Notes: generated by a model from the letters alone, not told the origin. 64,000 nucleotides of DNA from Ascidia mentula (GCA_947561715.1 OX387202.1:9623001-9687000); one strand, 5' to 3'. Shown: positions 38,601 to 50,322, counted from the stretch's first letter. Numbers and translations: made by a program.

Positions 38601-41600
38601 TCTTTGAAGAGCTATGAACCTTTAATACATTTGTGGATGTCAAATACTAATTTTGGTAATTTTGTCTATGTAATTTTAAATCGAGGAACGTTAGCACCAC
38701 ACATGAGTGTTTTTCTATTTATGATACTAAAAAGTGAATTATCGTTTTCTTCTTTAAATTGGTTACCATTAAATCGACTTCGATAACTCCAGACAAAACT
38801 TCAAAAAAAGCAGCCAGTAAAGCATAAATTTAACGCTGTGAATAATTATGCATAGGAGTAAGAACTCTCGTCCAACCTCTGCAGTTTGTTTCTTAACATC
38901 TCCGTCGTCATTGGACGCAAGTTCTCCAAATGCACCAATCAGATTGCTCAGATCTGCCGCATTGGCAAAGAACCATCGACCTCTAGTTTGTTTTACCAAA
39001 CTTTCTAATGCTGCATTTCCATGGTTGGCGAAAAAGATGGCGTTTAATCGGCATTTCTGTTCATAAATTTCGTCAGTCATTTTTAACCATTACCCGTTTG
39101 AGAATTATAAGTGGTTGGCAATGCATGCTTTTCAAAATATCGTTTAACCAAATGATATTATACGGTGACGTGGTTTCGGTTTAGCATTAGACCAGAATCT
39201 GATTTATTTTTAATGCAAACTTGCACTAAGTTGACTTTTATTTTTGTCGTGTGGGCTTAATCGTTGAACGAGGATGACCTCAAGTTAACTGTCAATGTTA
39301 TTTAACGGTGCACTGTTGTATTATTGCAAAATTAGTATGTACTACAGTATGTTTGTGTAGTTACTAAAATACATCATAATAGAATAATTGTGCGCTTCAC
39401 CAAACACCAATTTTGTTCTCAAATTGGAATATTTAAACCAGCACCTTGTTTATAACTTTGTCTATAACGTCAGCTACATGGGGTGCTTGAGTCTCCTCTC
39501 CATCCGTAAACACGATAATGTCGCCGCACGCGTCGGGCGATGACTTCTCCATTACCTGCAAAAACATTTCCACATATATGCCTTGAGAGTCTAACGCCTT
39601 GTTGTTAGCATATATTGATATTTCCAGGCTTGTTTTATTTTGAATGAAAAAGACATTTTCCTGGTTAACACATCATTACGCCCCTTAAACCAGAACATAT
39701 ATGAACATATCGAATATATTCGATTAAACTGTTTCGAGTAATTTGTCACATGTTTATCGGCAAGTGTAAGTGGGTCACATATATAAGTGTTAGCATGCTA
39801 CTGTTGTCTACATGGCAGGCCAGCTTATTCATAGTTAGATTCGGAGCCAAAAGGTTCCTAAATCATTACCGACAACGCAGCGTTGATTCCGCATCCAATA
39901 CATGTTGCCCCTCGTGCTCTCTTCGGAATATGATTCGACATATCCTCTCGATCCTTGTCTGTTTCTATTGCTTTCAGCTGCGACCGTTGTCTCGCGAAAG
40001 AGGAGAAAGATACAATCCCAAGATGGTCTCCAGCTTCCATGAAGATGTTAATAAAATGACTCACAGCAAGTCTCATGCTTGACATTCTATCCTGTCGTGT
40101 AGTGTTAACCAAAGTAAGTATAAGTTTACTGAAGAGTTCACAAAAAAAAACTTGCACATTGATTTCACGCATTTCAAATAAGACGATCTTACTCCTCTCA
40201 TGCTCCCCGAAGTGTCCAAAACAATCACGTATCTTCTGAATGGAAACGGTTTAACCAAGCGAAATATGGGCCTGACGTTAGTAATGTTCGGATTTGGAGG
40301 GTTGTTGTCTCCCGCGAAATCCGGAGAATCCATCATGACGTCCCAGACACTGCGTCTGTTGCAAAGTCTGTTTTGCTCGTTCGGTGCATCTGAGTTGTGG
40401 AGATTCACTGGGTCGTTAGTGTCGTTGTGGCAAAAAAATTCCACCTGTGGAAAAAACAAAACTTTTGTTGAACTGATGTGGGAACTATTTTGATAATTCA
40501 ACCCTTGTGTTTAGGTTGTACATACATTAAAGTAAAAAACTGATATGAATGAATGCTTTTTGTAGAAATTAGCTTCGCAACGTGTGATCTGGAGTTATTG
40601 TGGCTTCGAACCGGAACAAGGACAAGATATTGGAAAAATTACAAGATATATGTAGTGAAAATTTATGTAAACAAAGTGAAAGAGAAAGGCAAGAAAATAA
40701 CTTACATTTTCCGGTGAATAGTGAGACATTAAAGAAACATCCAATCCCGATTGTTGATCTTCATATAGAAAAAACTGACAACTTGCATTGGGTAATGACG
40801 TCACCGGGTCATACACGCACTCTAAAACTTCTCCGGTGTCATAATTAGGTTGAAGATATTCTCCCTCGAGTGACTGGGGACATCTGCCAAACGTTTGCTC
40901 TTAAGAATATGTTGCATATTTGTTCCAAAAAAGAAAACTACACGGAACACGACATGACATCAGAGTTAAAATAAATTAAAACCATATCACTTTTCATTCC
41001 AAGGTTTTCTTTTTCCAAGATTGGTTATTGCTAAATATGTAATTATTTCCATCTGACTTAATTTATTCTTATGAAAATTATTACTTTTACAACTTCAAGG
41101 GGCATTGTGCATCACTTTGGAGTATCATGCAAGGGTGAGTGGATTAGATTACAGCTTAAGCAATTTCTTTATACCTGGTAAACTCAACTCCTCCTGCACT
41201 TAAATAAAAGGGTTGATCCTCGGAAACCTCATCAAACACACCCCATCGTAGATGAGCCCATTCGTGTACTATCGTTTTGCCTGAATTCCGAAGTTATAGT
41301 GATGTATCTTAACGCTCACAAACATATGTCAAACGTTTATCTTTACTTGTCCGTCACTTACATTAGATGCCACAGATATACTGGAATATTAACACGTACA
41401 ACAAATAAAAAGCATCGAAAAATTTTTAACATTTAAAAAAACGCTCACTTTTTGGTCCAAAGTCTTCCACATATTTTTCACCCACTAAATATTCAGGTGT
41501 TAGATGTATGTGAGTCCCTGGCACTCCACAACCACCTGTTTGAACCGTGTAAGGTCGATTTCGATGGACACGATTAGGTGGGGCAATGATTACGTCAGCC

Positions 41601-42768
41601 TAAGAGACAATGAAGTATTCGCTACGTACATTATGAAAAAACCTAACAACATTTATTTCCTCTCGTTTTATCAGACAAAATTGCTACTCCCGCTATTGTC
41701 CGTGTGTAAAATGTTAATTAAATGTAAGTTTTATTCTAGCACTATACGTTGTATACCCCAAGTTCATTTGGGATAAATTTGCGGCTGTTACGGTCCATTC
41801 GCATTAATTTTTGACGTAATTTATACTTAATTGTTGGAACTGCATGGGCATTCTCATAATTGCTGCGAGCATTCATATGTATTTAGTAACCGTTGCTTGG
41901 TGCAACGTGAATATGTATTTGCAGGTTTGCATTTGTGATGCGAGACAGAAAAAGTTTGCCAGTGGTGTGCAAATACTGTTGGGATATTTGGGACGTGTAC
42001 GAGATCACGTACACAAGTTGTCATTGAACAAATACATTTCGGCGATCGAAGGCAAGCAATTGAAATCTATCTCCACAATTTCAAATTTAACAATATAATG
42101 TGTTTAAAGACTCTTTCCAAATCAATTTAGTCCTTGCTTTTGTTGTAGCATTATTTAGTTTAATCTCAATACCACGAACAATGCCAAAAATAGTTTCACT
42201 AAGACAAGCCAGTTGCACCGCGACTACGACAACAGAGTCCATTAGATTTAAAAACCTACCTTGCCGTATGTTTCGAAAACAGCACGATCGTAAGTGGAAG
42301 AGTTCCAACTTTTCGGCACCAGAATTGTGATTTCACCAAAGTAAGCTCGCTTTCTTGTTGCTTTGTACAAAACTTGCGAAGTTTCGCCCCAAACACTCTG
42401 TGATTAAAAACTTCTTTGAAAAAATGTTTCTTGATTAAATGAAGCTTGGACTGCAATATTTACCAACGTCCAAACAATACAATTACGCTTTAAATTAGTT
42501 ACAGATTTGGGATGTTTTTAATGACATTGTTTTACTTGGAACAGAATTTATGTGAGTTAAAACACATCACACGAAATCTAATAAACTTTACCATAATTTG
42601 TGCAAGTATGCTCATATTTTCCGGAATTTCCGGATTAATGGCAATCACTATTCCGCTGTACGAGTTGTTTTTCAACTTTACATTTTCAGCTTCCGCCTTG
42701 GCGCCGCAGATGACGTGGGCTAATACATACGTCATCACCAACAACAGAGATAAACCAAAACGCAGCAT
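35630..42768 (-). CDS. CLCA: CLCA-family protein (calcium-activated chloride channel regulator, VWA metalloprotease)
   Basis: Nineteen minus-strand exons join in phase to about 960 residues: 42592-42768, 42260-42397, 41449-41599, 41175-41280, 40706-40883, 40193-40444, 39870-40091, 39445-39555, 38877-39056, 38499-38619, 38014-38153, 37592-37750, 37217-37319, 36904-36983, 36749-36836, 36502-36634, 36210-36352, 35936-36122 and 35630-35841. A signal peptide starts at 42768 ([19 protein letters not shown]). The metalloprotease motif HEWAH (about 161-165) is in [15 protein letters not shown]. The VWA MIDAS is DTSGS (about 327-331), with FTDGEE further on. The central part keeps CLCA wording ([49 protein letters not shown]). 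A Pro/Thr-rich linker ends the last exon at a GTAAGT donor, so at least one more exon is expected. CLCAs are secreted or shed, self-cleave and modulate epithelial chloride conductance and mucus. Two introns begin GCAAGT (after 36904 and after 36749). Confidence 0.93.
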
Positions 42769-43497
42769 ATCACTTTTTTATTTTTTCTGTTTTGTTTCAT
42801 AAAATGTTTGAAACCTAAAATCCGTTTAAACATCAAAAGTGTCAAATAAAAGATCTAAACTGTTTTTTTATTTTTATTTTGTTTTTAAGAATTATTTGCG
42901 ATTTATTGTGAATTAAACTTTACTTGCTTATATGCCCGTAAAACCATTTCAAATCCAATTTAATAAAAAAGCTCTAAATCAGCATCTTAATTAAGTAAAC
43001 CTAAACATATCCCCACTTCAATTACATTCTCATTTCCAAAAGCTGGAAAAATTCTGTGCAATTGTCCAAGCCTGGTTAGATAACTTGCACAACGCTCAAA
43101 CGTTTTAAATTTCTGCAAAAGCAATAAACCTTGCAGCATTGTATCTTAAACATCGTATGTTAACGATGTCTAGCTTTTAGTCTGGTGCTCAACATGGAAT
43201 CGTATCAGGAGTCTACGTGAGATGTCAGCAAACAAACATTCTCGATACGACTCGTGTATCCGGTGTTTACGACAAACTCATACAAACCAAGCAAAACAAA
43301 AGACGCCTTGTAAATTTTTCAGTCAATCAAATGTCGGCGAAAAGGTTTCCAAGGAATAATCTTCTTGTGTGCTGCAGGATTCTTGACTTAAAGACACTAA
43401 ACTTAATGTTTAAAATTCAAAAAAATTGTTTTGCATAAGTTTTGTAGGCAGACGTACGAAGACTTATTGCAGACTGATAAACTACAAAATAATACTT
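42769..43497. other. Upstream flank of CLCA, no gene seen
   Basis: AT-rich; it should contain the CLCA promoter on the minus strand. No motif or repeat stood out. Confidence 0.4.
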
Positions 43498-43971
43498 TCA
43501 AAAATGCTTATTTCTGCAGGCGCTGCAACTTGGGCCACTTGAATTGGTATGACAAATTCCTGTACTGAAAATAAAGTGGCCAAATAATTTAAACATGGCT
43601 GTTGTCAACATTACTGCTCGGACTGAATCACTTTCGATTGTCAATACATTGGGTCGCAAATCGATGCCATCGTGGGATAGGAAGTGATTGTGAATTGGAA
43701 CGTCCTGAAGTGGAACATGACAAAATTTGAACGTGGAGCTGCCCACGCTACTATTAAAATGGTTTGAAATGACATACTTGGCTTTACTGCACAATGGGTC
43801 ATTTTGTCGTTGATCGCTGATGTTCAGTCCTTTTACATAAATTGACAAAACTTTTTCCTGTATATGGAAATAATTCATGTTGAACTGTAAGCGTTTTACA
43901 GACAAAGCAAAATACAGTTTCAAACAAATATGCAAAAAATGCACAGTAAAAAGCAAATAGAACGACAGCAT
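43498..43971 (-). CDS. Hypothetical ORF, 157 residues
   Basis: One uninterrupted frame with a hydrophobic start (MLSFYLLFTVHFLHICLKLYF) and a C-terminal part with several Cys ending SCSACRNKHF. Potential N-glycosylation sites NISD, NSSV and NSSG are present. Length and composition are compatible with a small membrane-anchored or secreted protein. I recognise no family, and there is no second copy in the window to test conservation. It may be a chance frame or a piece of a spliced gene. Confidence 0.3.
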   Translation of the reverse strand: MLSFYLLFTVHFLHICLKLYFALSVKRLQFNMNYFHIQEKVLSIYVKGLNISDQRQNDPLCSKAKYVISNHFNSSVGSSTFKFCHVPLQDVPIHNHFLSHDGIDLRPNVLTIESDSVRAVMLTTAMFKLFGHFIFSTGICHTNSSGPSCSACRNKHF

Positions 43972-44112
43972 GAAATATAGCCTAGGAATTCTGTTGTACG
44001 CGACAATTCATACACACTGTGCATACAAAGCAATAACTTAATATCAAGGCATGGATAAGTTAAATTGCAATGCTTTTTTATCATTTAGCATTGTTGTCAT
44101 GTCAAAGCCACT

Positions 44113-45213
44113 TTAAACCTTCCCGGTTGCCATGGTGATGCGTGACGTAAGCTCTGTTCTGTCGACGCTGTTCACCGTGTCATTCTGCTTGCTTCGGCGG
44201 CCCATGCCTGGTTTTGTCCATGGAAACAGGCGAATGGGCCAATCTTTAAACGAACAAACTAGGGCCACTGTGTTCAAGGTCATGTTGAGGTTATACACCA
44301 ACCATGAAATCACCGACCGATCGTGTACCATTGAGTCATAGATGGACACCCCCAACCCCAGTATGATATCAGAAAACACACAAACAGCAGTGCAAACGGA
44401 CAAACGGACGACGACCGCCTGAAATAAATTTGTTTCTTTTAAACCTTGCGATAAAATACGTTTAACAAAGTAAAACAAAAAGTGTGTGCACCAACTGACA
44501 CCTACCCTGATTCTTCCACGTCTTTCCTTCCTTCCCTGGCAGTTCCACCCCAGACCGTAGTGACGTACAAGTGGGTAGAGCACCAGCACCAGCATACAGA
44601 TCTGTATGACTACAGTTGTAACAAACGACATTATCATGATGGCTATACGTATAGTTTCATCCATAGCAACATACACGCAACCAATTGGTGACGACACGAG
44701 TCCAAGACCCACGTACACCAGTGACGTCACAACTACCATGGCAACAAGGAAAGTTAATATCACGCAAGCATTGAATAGTCGTAGCGAAGTAGTGAAGAGA
44801 TACTGAAGAGCTATGTTGTTGTATAGAGATCGCTGACGAGTCCACAGGGTGATATAAACGGCAAGAATGTTCAGGTTGTTCAATGCCGTGTTTAACACGT
44901 GAAATGCTGTACAGGCTGTGTTGCTTTTCGCGCCCAAACTTAACTCAATTTGCAAAATAGCGCAACGCAAAAGAGAAAAGATTGCGGCTGCCAAACACAT
45001 GGGATTTTCGCCGAATATATAAATCCACATCTTCTGCTTTTGCTGCTTTTTGTTGATCTCCTTATGCGACCTCTTGACGCGGCGAAATTCAAAGTTCGCC
45101 AGAACTACGACCAGATATGACGACATCAAAGTCAAAATCCACCAGCTGGCTTGCTCTCCAGACTTCAGGAGAGGGCCGGTGCGATTGGTTGCCGTCAAAT
45201 TGTGAGTTACCAT
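44113..45213 (-). CDS. Seven-pass membrane protein, family not recognised
   Basis: The frame runs 366 codons without a stop. The centre contains a clean mini-intron: donor after AGG at 44506 (GTAGGTG) and acceptor TTTATTTCAG ending at 44419. That intron is 87 bases (29 codons), in frame and free of stops. The spliced product (45213-44506 plus 44418-44113) is 337 residues. Hydrophobic segments lie at about residues 23-39, 72-92, 104-124, 146-170, 186-214, then (unspliced numbering) 268-292 and 302-322. Two N-glycosylation sites (NLT, NRT) lie before the first. The C-terminal signature is CSFKDWPIRLFPW. The layout suggests a receptor-like 7TM protein with an extracellular N terminus, but no class A/B/C motif (DRY, NPxxY) is visible. 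It may be a tunicate-specific family. Confidence 0.7.
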   Translation of the reverse strand: MVTHNLTATNRTGPLLKSGEQASWWILTLMSSYLVVVLANFEFRRVKRSHKEINKKQQKQKMWIYIFGENPMCLAAAIFSLLRCAILQIELSLGAKSNTACTAFHVLNTALNNLNILAVYITLWTRQRSLYNNIALQYLFTTSLRLFNACVILTFLVAMVVVTSLVYVGLGLVSSPIGCVYVAMDETIRIAIMIMSFVTTVVIQICMLVLVLYPLVRHYGLGWNCQGRKERRGRIRVGVSWCTHFLFYFVKRILSQGLKETNLFQAVVVRLSVCTAVCVFSDIILGLGVSIYDSMVHDRSVISWLVYNLNMTLNTVALVCSFKDWPIRLFPWTKPGMGRRSKQNDTVNSVDRTELTSRITMATGKV

Positions 45214-46477
45214 AACTTATTTTGTTCCTACCTTCTTCTGTTAGAACAGATGTTAAAACACAGTTATGTACATTTTTATTGTTAACAGTTTTGAAAAGTA
45301 AGTGATCGGCTGATATGTATTTCATCACGTTGTACTAGATTATAGACGCTCTATAGAGCGTAATGCGGCTTCTGACCTGACGGTCTACCAACAAATTATT
45401 TCTGCCATCCTTACTGTCATTGTTTTGAAAATCAAACCAAGACAAATCACTTGAAATGACGTCACAACAATTCTCCATTTGTTATGCTAGGAAGTAAATG
45501 GTACCAAAACATTACGACGACAAAATGCCTTCAGAAATTGGCCAGAAAAGTTCCAGTTGTGAAAAAGTACTCCATTAAGTGTGCCGGATACAACTTGTAG
45601 CACTGACATGAGTAAATTAGGGCTTTTGTTTCCTGATTTATCGACAATAACTCAATTAGAAGAAACATCATTGATGTCACGTGATCTGCGTGAAAGTTAA
45701 CTACCAGCTATCGCGACCTCGACAAAATCGTCCACTTGAAAAGTTTCATGTCATGGCGACGGCAAACGCGGTTTACTTCTGTTTTGGGTTTTGATTCCTT
45801 TCCACTTGTTATTGCTTGTCAACAAATGATAGTTTAGGAAAGGTGTCAATGACAGTTACCACAACTTAATCTGCTCGGGCTTGCTTGTGTTTTACCTTCT
45901 GCTGTAAACGGCGGTGTACCGAGAATTATTCTGCAACTGATAACAACACGTTATCGGTAATTCTATGTTATTTTCTGATCATCTGTTTTTACTTAAATTT
46001 TAATTGTTTGCTGGTTGCAAGGTCCTTCAATGTTTTTGCTTAGTTGCCACCTTATACGCATCTAACAATCCTTAGCTGTAAGTCGAGTTTCACTAGGATT
46101 GTGAAAAGGAAACTGACTCTCGTGTCAATTTGAAAGGAAACAGCTGTTAACTGCAAAGCGAATCTCCAGCGACAATTCAGTCAAACCATGAATTCATATG
46201 TTTGAATAAAACAATTTTAATATCTCGTATAAAAAAGCTTGTTCTTCAAATACTTCGCCTTATTTTAAAAAAAAATTCTGAGCAGTGAATGTTATTACAG
46301 GCACAAAAAAAGCTAAGTTATACTGATATACATTCTACAATGAAACACATCATATTATTTGAAAGATTTACTTGAAAGTTTAATTTGTTTAATTATTGTA
46401 AGTAATACTTGCTACTCTTTGTTACTCATTCATATATCAGCATATGTGACAAAACTCAATATCGTAAAAGTATTTTG
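45214..46477. other. Intergenic, no gene seen
   Basis: A 14-base palindrome CGCTCTATAGAGCG lies near 45348. The upstream flank of the seven-pass gene is included. No other structure was recognised. Confidence 0.4.
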
Positions 46478-46624
46478 TATTGTAACTTAATAATCTGTTC
46501 TTCTGGCATATATAAAAACGTAACTTTATTCCGACTGAGGAAGCCTTGTTGTGTAACAGGCGAAACGTCGGAATAAAGTTACGTTTTTATGTATGCCAGA
46601 AGAACAGATTATTAAGTTACAATA
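46478..46624 (+). repeat. 147-bp foldback element with hammerhead-like tip
   Basis: Arms 46478-46535 and 46567-46624 are inverted repeats matching at 57 of 58 bases. The tip reads CTGAGGA (46535-46541), then GCCT, T, GTT, loop GTGT, AAC, AGGC, then GAAAC and GTC (46562-46569). The arms contain TCTGTTCTTCTGGCA, shared with the copy at 411-534. No ORF. Confidence 0.85.
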
Positions 46625-47323
46625 TACCTGGCAGCAACAAAAACATTATATTTGTATTTTGTATTGTTGCTAATCTAATGCCGCTTCGAAACAATTTTAA
46701 CCCAATTCTTGGCTTTGCTGTCCTGTATCTAGCTAATCCTGACAACTAGGACGGCAACATATTTTGTATAAACGTGTGCACTCAAATATGACCCTCTGTA
46801 TGATGTGCTTGGTTTGAAAAGGAAACACATGATCGCATTTACAGCGAAGTTGCACAACTGTCCGTTAATTGCTTGTTATGTTGAAAGTATAGGGGACTGA
46901 AATGAAAGTGGGGAAAACACAGTTAATCACCTGCACAATGATGACTCACTGAAACAATCCGCTCATTGTTCAAACAGAAAACAATTGTAAGTGACAACCG
47001 CCCGACTGTCACTCATCCAGCGCCTGATGACATATGCCTTGTTGTTGTTTATCATAATTACAATCGAGTGAGCAGAAAAATAAGTCCATGCCAATGTCCT
47101 GGGGAATGACAGCAGTTTCTTTCAATATAACCTGGACAAACGTGGTATTTTTCACACATAAACTTGGCATGATATTGTTTTCCATCAATTGGTTGCGTCA
47201 CAATTCGTCATCACTGTGACGTGTCGGTTAACAAGCAAGAGCATCCTGGTTGTCACGTCCTTGTGCTGGAAACGAAGTCCACCAACACTAATTTATCTGC
47301 TAAGTGGCGCCGAACCACCAGAA
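46625..47323. other. Intergenic, no gene seen
   Basis: Unannotated AT-rich DNA with no ORF or repeat structure that I could support. Confidence 0.4.
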
Positions 47324-47572
47324 CAGTAGTGCCTAACCTGGGGTCGGTGGACCCTCTGGGGATTCGTGAGATGGTTTAAGGGTGTCAGTGATTTAGAACA
47401 AACAATCTTCACATTAAAATTTACAGATATATTCTGTGATTTCGTTTTTCGTGACTTTTATTTTGTAGTTTGGTTCTCACGTGCATGTCACGCCACTCAC
47501 ATTTGATTGAATAAAGAATTATTCAAATTAGTATGTCACAAGAGCGTACTGCAGAAAGGTTGGGAACCATTT
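47324..47572. mobile_element. Probable eroded hAT MITE
   Basis: The left end CAGTAGTGCCTAACCTGGGG and the right end GGTTGGGAACCATT resemble the CAGTGGTTCCCAACC hAT terminus also seen at 13439-13653. No matching target duplication was found. Confidence 0.5.
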
Positions 47573-47705
47573 CAGTAGGCTTCCTGTTATTGGAATTACC
47601 GGGCTTGCAACTGTGCAGTGAAACAAAATCTTTGAAGCAAAACGAAAAAAAGAAAAAAGGAGCACGTCACCAAATGGAGGAAAAGGAAAATCGTGCTACA
47701 GACGA

Positions 47706-47821
47706 CCAGAGGGATGTTAGTTGACAAAAAAATCGCCAGTTAACAAAACTTTGAACGCGGGTTACTCGGCCACCTTACGAGGTAGCAGCATGATTTTTTT
47801 TGTCAACTAACTTCCCTCTGG
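47706..47821. repeat. Short foldback repeat
   Basis: CCAGAGGGATGTTAGTTGAC followed by an A run is inverted at the other end as a T run then GTCAACTAACTTCCCTCTGG. Arms are about 30 bases with one internal difference plus a length change in the A/T run. The core is about 55 bases. Class unknown. Confidence 0.65.
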
Positions 47822-48252
47822 TCCACAGACGTGTGGAGTTCTGGTCCTTCAGTGCAATTACACCTGTCTGTCGGTTTAATTAACGTGAGTGATTGTTTGT
47901 GTAAGAACAACTTCTGCATTTACTAAAGCCAACCATATGGATTCATTGTTGCCAATATACATTTGTCGTGTATTGCAGCATGAACAATACAACGCACACA
48001 GTGGCACCAAAATTCCTTATGCACCAGCAACCAATTGCATTTTCGTTTTCTTTTTCAGTTACCAACGAATAAAACCAATATCCAGCTATTTAATGTATAT
48101 ATTTCTGCCAAATAAAATATCACTTACTGCGCAAACATACAAACAAGCGGATACAATTTACAGTGGAAAACTTTATTAAATGTTTTCTGTAGAAACATCT
48201 GATTATATAGCTGATACATTTTGTACAAAGGTATTTTGCAACTGTTGCATTT

Positions 48253-48963
48253 CTAAGCGTTATTTTGATGTATGTTGTCAGAATCATTGGCTATGTCGTG
48301 ACGTATATCTTGATGACGTGGTTGGTCGTGGCATTTAGCTGTTGGCGATTCCTTTGTCTTCTGGACCAACGACTGATTTAAGTTTTTTGCTGGAGGCGAA
48401 TAGGGTTTTAATCTTTTGTAGATAAAATATGCAACTGCGGCCAGAATCAAAACTACCAACGCCGTCACAAGAACAGCAATTGCAACGTATGGCGGATCAG
48501 GGCAGAGACTTGAATTCGGATCGTCTGCAGTTGCAATGAAACTCGAATCCTTTTGTTTGAAGCAAATGAATGGTTTGCTTTGGTTTCCATTACGTAGCCA
48601 GATATTAATACTTCCCAGTTTAATTTCGCCAAAATCTTTTTTAGACTTTCTTGACTCGTAATCGACAACAGTTTGTGAATCGAAAGCCTTTTCAAAAGCC
48701 TCTCCAGTAATCCAATTTAAAGCTTCCCCACTGCAGTTTTCAGTTAAGCCAATACGATAGTAATCAATCTCACAATTCTTTGTATGCGGCATGTAGTTTA
48801 TCGCATCGAAAAACTTTTCCTTCGAGTTCAAAACAGCTAACCTTGCGCCGTGAGCATCTACGCAATATTGATCAGCATCGCCCGCGTCAAGCCTCAAATT
48901 GTCATAAAAGAAAAATCCGGTAGAACCTTCTTTCTTAATAAGGCGACACTCCGAGTCAACCAT
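48253..48963 (-). CDS. Transmembrane C-type-lectin-like protein
   Basis: A single open frame of 236 residues. Residues 6-135 look like a C-type lectin-like domain: FFFYDNLRLDAGDADQYC, then ARLAVLNSKEKFFDAI, YRIGLTENCSGEALNWITGE and a closing IWLRNGNQSKPFIC. A membrane helix lies at about 159-182, then a basic stop-transfer (KRLKPYSPP) and a 50-residue polar cytoplasmic tail rich in Gln/His. The order is like layilin/chondrolectin-type single-pass lectins. The Ca2+-binding EPN/WND set is not evident, so sugar binding is doubtful. No signal peptide is encoded after the ATG at 48963. The bases just upstream end in ACTAAG, so an upstream signal-peptide exon is possible but was not located. Likely a cell-surface recognition protein; ligand unknown. 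Confidence 0.75.
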   Translation of the reverse strand: MVDSECRLIKKEGSTGFFFYDNLRLDAGDADQYCVDAHGARLAVLNSKEKFFDAINYMPHTKNCEIDYYRIGLTENCSGEALNWITGEAFEKAFDSQTVVDYESRKSKKDFGEIKLGSINIWLRNGNQSKPFICFKQKDSSFIATADDPNSSLCPDPPYVAIAVLVTALVVLILAAVAYFIYKRLKPYSPPAKNLNQSLVQKTKESPTAKCHDQPRHQDIRHDIANDSDNIHQNNA

Positions 48964-50322
48964 CTTAGTTGTTTTGACAATTAATGTGATATTCCCAAGT
49001 TTTTATACAAGAATTTATTCAAATATTCTCAGCTTTTGGAGCACCCATATGATCTTAAATTTACATCGCGCTTTAAGAAAGTTATTTTAAATTTTCCGTC
49101 ACATCCTGTATGCAAAGTGAATTATATTTTCCAATCATTTTGTCTTTGTTGTTATATCTATATCAGTCTAGATATAAATGTGTTTTCAGAAAATGGTAAG
49201 TCCTTATGCTGAAAGCAGCACGACACTAAAACCTTCTTTAAAACTTTTTACATCACTGTATGCTTCAGACAGAGGAATTCCAGGGTTATAATTTCCGTAT
49301 GAATTCTTATGCTAATACCGCACAACTTTAATGAATGCCATGTATGTGACGAAAGCATCCCTAAAAATCTTTTGTTACCATACGACACAAATCAATAGAC
49401 TATGACAAAAACGCGCCAATTTAATTAACCTGACAATAACAAACAATCAAAACAGGTTTTTGCTCTCCTCGTATCCCTTTGGTTTCTTTCATGTTATAAC
49501 AATTATTATAAGTTCTTTTCGGTAAGTGTAGTCAAAACAAGAAAAGCTTGTACAATGTGTTTGAAATATTACCACATCCCAGTATAAGTTCAAAACCTAA
49601 TGTGGTTTTAAGCAGTCCCCTTGTCGCAGCCCGATTTAGGCATATATAGCCCACATATCACTGTTTTATTTATATCGCGTATTTTGTGGATAGTGACTAC
49701 AATACATTGAATTTAGAACATGAACAAACAGAACGAATTACTAAGCTTGTCTAACAAAAAAAACCCTAATATTTTAATTCTTTAGAACATATTGTGGCTT
49801 ATCTCCCACAAAATCCAAGATTTTTATTGTTTATACTCCCATTATAATATTAAAAGTCGATTTCGTGGGATCAATGAATTATTTGAGAGAAAACCAATAC
49901 CTTTATAGATGTTAAAGTAAGACCACAGTCGGCACTTAAGCAATGTCGCCTATAACGAAACGACAGTTTCACCATACGTTCTCAATTTAACGAACACGCT
50001 GTAGGGACTTAAGTGATTACTTCGAGTTTATTCGGTAATATATAAGGATGCCGCATAGGCGAAATATATATATTAAAAAAAACCCATCTTGGTTGGGTGA
50101 TTAAGTAGCAATCTAGGCCAGTCCTAGTCATCCCTTTTTGAAAGAATTTTAACGCTTTAATCCCAAACCGATCCAAGTCGTCAGTGGGAAATCTACGATT
50201 TTTTATAAACATTTTTATTCGGTAATATAGAAACTTTCGAAGCATAATTTCCCATCCGAATAAAACCAGTGTAACCAAAATCTGAATGAACAAAAGTGTA
50301 AATGTTTGCATTGACAGTGACT
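48964..50322. other. Intergenic, no gene supported
   Basis: Flank upstream of the lectin gene. A hydrophobic ORF start at 50215-50311 (-) was considered as its missing signal exon but has no good donor. Confidence 0.35.

Noticed and set aside
45346-45361. Perfect palindrome CGCTCTATAGAGCG
   Set aside because: Isolated and short; expected by chance in 64 kb, with no paired feature.
50215-50311. Hydrophobic MQTFTLLFIQILVTLVLFG start as a signal exon for the lectin gene
   Set aside because: No convincing donor follows it, and it is 1.2 kb from the lectin start with nothing to fix the phase.
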